Shown here: one piece after another, positions 55,770 through 57,391 of the stretch
Position numbering within the stretch: position 1 is the stretch's first letter
Layout of the letters: each line of letters begins with the position of its first letter
Source: a virus
Direction: 5' to 3' (one strand)
IMG/VR virus record: IMGVR_UViG_3300027708_000083
Coordinates: 1-57,391 of that record
Length of the DNA stretch: 57,391 nt
Position numbers and translations under genes: made by a program
Notes under the pieces: model-generated
Database searches by the model: none
The model's input: only the letters and a program-made list of their open reading frames with translations
Told to the model about the DNA's origin: nothing

Positions 55770-56243
55770 AGTTAGAAAAGAGTTAAAGGTTACCTACACC
55801 GTTAGGCGCCCAGGTAGAGGACAGTATCGACGGATACGCTTGAGACTGGGGCATGAAACAAGCACCTAAGACGTGTTGGAGATGCGGCGGATCATGTAGG
55901 CAGTAATGATGAAGGCAGACGATCTAGCAGACGGTGCTAGCGGCTAGTCCGGACTTCCTTTAGTCTTTTTCTAACTGACGTTTATGTCCCGGGAATCCAC
56001 GCTGAGTTCGCAACTCAGGGCAGTGAGTAGGTGAAACTCCTATAGGGACGCCATTTAAGGCATTCATGCGAAAGCTGATGTAAGGCCAATCTAACATCGC
56101 TGAGGGACAAGTGCGTTCCTGTAGGGCTAGCCATAGGTTAGCGATTAACAAGAGTCCCTACGAAACCTGCTAGTCGACCCGGGTGAGACTTCCCAAAACC
56201 CTCCCGGAACTTCTTGATAAAGACCCTACTGCTTGTAGGGACT
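55764..56243 (+). ncRNA. Long structured non-coding RNA of unknown class
   Basis: About 480 bases behind a consensus promoter, with no plausible ORF on the transcribed strand. It contains many compact perfect stems: GTATC/GATAC, CTAGCA/TGCTAG, CTGAGTT/AACTCAG (3-base loop), GATGT/ACATC, GCTAGCC/GGTTAGC (one G-U) and a closing AGTCCCTAC/GTAGGGACT (56153-56161, 56235-56243) just before the next promoter. TATCGACGG then GGGGCATG faintly recalls tmRNA, but no acceptor stem or ALAA tag is seen; RNase P motifs are absent. A large ornate phage RNA (GOLLD or ROOL kind) is possible. Confidence 0.6.
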
Positions 56244-56271
56244 TGACAGTTTGCCCAAAATACGCTATAAT
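56243..56271 (+). promoter_or_regulatory. Sigma70-type promoter
   Basis: TTGACA, 17 bp, TATAAT; begins on the last base of the RNA's closing stem. Confidence 0.88.
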
Positions 56272-56301
56272 TAACACATACACAAACACACAGGAGCGTA
56301 T

Positions 56302-56565
56302 ATGTTAACACAATGCATAGCAAAAGCAAAATTAGTTTATAACAAAAAATTGCAATCTTATAAACTAGTTGTCGCATTTAACACACACAAAACAATTAAA
56401 AAAATAGGTAATACAGAAGTTGTAAAATACAACTTCCCTACACAAGCAAAATGCGCTTATGTTAGCGGGGACTTACTTGCAAATAATTTGCAAAACGAGC
56501 TTGCAAATGTAATGCCAAATGTTTACAAAGCAATACGCACAAACACAGTAGAGTTTGTGGACTAA
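56302..56565 (+). CDS. Small hypothetical protein
   Basis: 87 residues: AKAKLVYNKKLQSYKLVVAF, then a Lys-rich patch and NLQNELANVMPNVYKAI. No match known. SD CAGGAGCG. AT-rich, A-rich codons unlike the genes before 55.7 kb. Confidence 0.65.
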   Translation: MLTQCIAKAKLVYNKKLQSYKLVVAFNTHKTIKKIGNTEVVKYNFPTQAKCAYVSGDLLANNLQNELANVMPNVYKAIRTNTVEFVD

Positions 56566-56591
56566 AAACAACACTACTGCGCACAGGGTTA

Positions 56592-56620
56592 TTGACAGTG
56601 TGCGCAGTATATGCTATAAT
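56592..56620 (+). promoter_or_regulatory. Sigma70-type promoter
   Basis: TTGACA, 17 bp, TATAAT. Confidence 0.88.
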
Positions 56621-56651
56621 TAATTTTTAACAAGCACTAGGAGCGAAAACT

Positions 56652-57038
56652 ATGCAAACATTTACTACACTACACACAAACGGATGCGGCTATTGGAGTA
56701 ACACTGCTACAGCAGTAGCAATTACAAAATTGGACTTGCAGTACTGTACAGCAGAGAGAGATTTTGGAGAGCTGTGTGTGTACTTTAACACAAACGATTG
56801 GGACGTTAATACTAACGGACTTATATACACAGACAAATTGTTTATGCAGGAGTTGCGTACATACTTGCAAACTATTGGCTTTACGGAAGCGGAAGCTAAC
56901 GACGTAAGCTACAGCGAACAGGGTATGCAAAGCAATGTATATGTTAGCTGTGACGTGGGAGCTGTGTTTATTGCAGGACTTATGCGCTTAGACAGTGCGC
57001 ATGTTAACGCTGTAGTAGCAGAGTGCGCAGATGTTTAA
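56652..57038 (+). CDS. Conserved phage protein
   Basis: 128 residues: CGYWSNTATAVAITKLDLQY, YTDKLFMQELRTYLQTIGFT, MQSNVYVSCDVGAVFIAGL. No function known. SD AGGAGCGAAAACT. Confidence 0.65.
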   Translation: MQTFTTLHTNGCGYWSNTATAVAITKLDLQYCTAERDFGELCVYFNTNDWDVNTNGLIYTDKLFMQELRTYLQTIGFTEAEANDVSYSEQGMQSNVYVSCDVGAVFIAGLMRLDSAHVNAVVAECADV

Positions 57039-57255
57039 CAACATAGTGCAGTGGGCCGGAACGGCCTGCTTTCTCTGCATGTACACTATAATGTCGTTCT
57101 TCCCACAGCACAACAGCTACAGCATATTGGCTGGGTTTTGTGGGGGAACGCTGTACATGATATGGAGTTTACGTGTACGCAACTGGCCGCAGACACTAAC
57201 TAACGTTGTGTCAATATCCATATGCGCTATAGGGTTATACAAAGCGTTTAGTTGA
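57031..57255 (+). CDS. Three-span small membrane protein
   Basis: 74 residues: FNNIVQWAGTACFLCMYTIM, YSILAGFCGGTLYMIWSLRV, NVVSISICAIGLYKAF. A phage family I have seen elsewhere, resembling small PnuC-like or SWEET-like bundles in size only. Overlaps the previous gene by eight bases. Confidence 0.65.
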   Translation: MFNNIVQWAGTACFLCMYTIMSFFPQHNSYSILAGFCGGTLYMIWSLRVRNWPQTLTNVVSISICAIGLYKAFS

Positions 57256-57280
57256 CGTTTTGGCTAAAATGTGCTATAAT
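57252..57280 (+). promoter_or_regulatory. Sigma70-type promoter
   Basis: TTGACG, 17 bp, TATAAT; overlaps the end of the preceding gene. Confidence 0.88.
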
Positions 57281-57300
57281 TAGTTTTTAAGGAGCACACA

Positions 57301-57391
57301 ATGCGTAAAGTTAAAGTTGTAAGCGTAGAGGACGGCGGCTACTATAGTAGCGCATATGCTAGCGGTAATACTGTAAACGTTACACTACAGC
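57301..57391 (+). CDS. Partial gene cut by the window end
   Basis: MRKVKVVSVEDGGYYSSAYA... continues past the edge. SD AAGGAG. Function cannot be judged. Confidence 0.6.
   Translation, partial: MRKVKVVSVEDGGYYSSAYASGNTVNVTLQ

Noticed and set aside
55780-56243. tmRNA
   Set aside because: TATCGACGG and GGGGCATG recall the 5' domain, but no tRNA-like acceptor stem, T arm with CCA, or tag ending in ALAA could be found.
55780-56243. RNase P RNA or group I intron
   Set aside because: The ACAGAA and GAGGAAAGTCCGGGC motifs of RNase P are absent, and no split gene flanks the region as an intron would need.
55960-56377. Two minus-strand frames over the structured RNA
   Set aside because: No ribosome sites or phage-like composition; the transcribed strand and promoter point the other way.
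1-57391. tRNA genes, CRISPR arrays, insertion sequences or att sites
   Set aside because: No cloverleaf with T-arm consensus, no spaced direct repeats, no transposase and no integrase were seen by eye; a tRNA scan could still find a diverged one.

Overview
This window reads as part of a large T4-like tailed phage (myovirus type) of a Gram-negative host, most likely a proteobacterium. The reasons are: virion-type genes (a pectate-lyase-fold tail fibre, a PAAR spike tip, a scaffold-like protein, adhesins); a phage nucleotide-metabolism set (nrdA, nrdB, glutaredoxin); mobile-type nucleases (HNH, two GIY-YIG); tightly packed small genes joined by ATGA or TAACATG overlaps; and T4-type late boxes (nTAAATA) before many genes. 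There is no ribosomal gene, CRISPR array, insertion sequence or recognisable tRNA. Host taxonomy and phage completeness cannot be settled from the sequence alone.

Layout. 1-18,950 (minus): cell-wall hydrolase, IscU/IscA, small secreted and DNA-binding proteins, PAAR tip, glutaredoxin, methyltransferase, NrdB, SGNH protein, NrdA, tail fibre, RecB-like nuclease, two tandem Asp/Asn-hydroxylase-like oxygenases, then a conserved T4-like structural block. 19,000-24,130 (mostly plus): small genes, an esterase, a zinc-peptidase-like gene and a structural gene (minus), a 2OG-Fe(II) oxygenase and a 5-aminolevulinate synthase. 24,117-39,641 (minus): 984-aa adhesin, lipoprotein, HAD-deaminase fusion, secreted endonuclease, DUF454 protein, radical SAM, HNH, YqgE-like protein, three-domain endolysin, an ADP-heptose locus (split HldE, two HldD-like epimerases, a GmhB-like HAD protein, cupin), GIY-YIG and ParB-like genes. 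39,784-49,384 (plus): a long operon of tiny conserved phage genes including several paralogous families, a DD-peptidase, SWIM finger, nitroreductase and CDGSH-like protein. 49,365-52,352: short divergent blocks. 52,353-53,006: non-coding, repeat-rich. 53,007-57,391 (plus): host-takeover-type small genes, nearly every one with its own consensus sigma70 promoter, plus a long structured RNA.

Regulation is the most striking feature. I find 23 host-type promoters (TTGACN/TATAAT); 22 have exactly 17 bp between the boxes. About 30 late boxes are also present. In ten genes the late box ends only 4-5 nt before the ATG and there is no Shine-Dalgarno, implying leaderless late mRNAs. At nine late starts an inverted repeat ties the late-promoter region to the ribosome site or start codon, so read-through early mRNA would hide the start while mRNA begun at the late promoter would not. 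Single T4 genes (e, soc) work this way; here it looks like a general scheme.

Functionally, the cargo is rich in iron and cofactor genes (ALAS for haem, IscU/IscA for Fe-S, CDGSH-like, radical SAM, di-iron NrdB, at least three Fe(II) oxygenases), in envelope enzymes (SleB-type hydrolase, endolysin, DD-peptidase, esterase) and in LPS-heptose synthesis.
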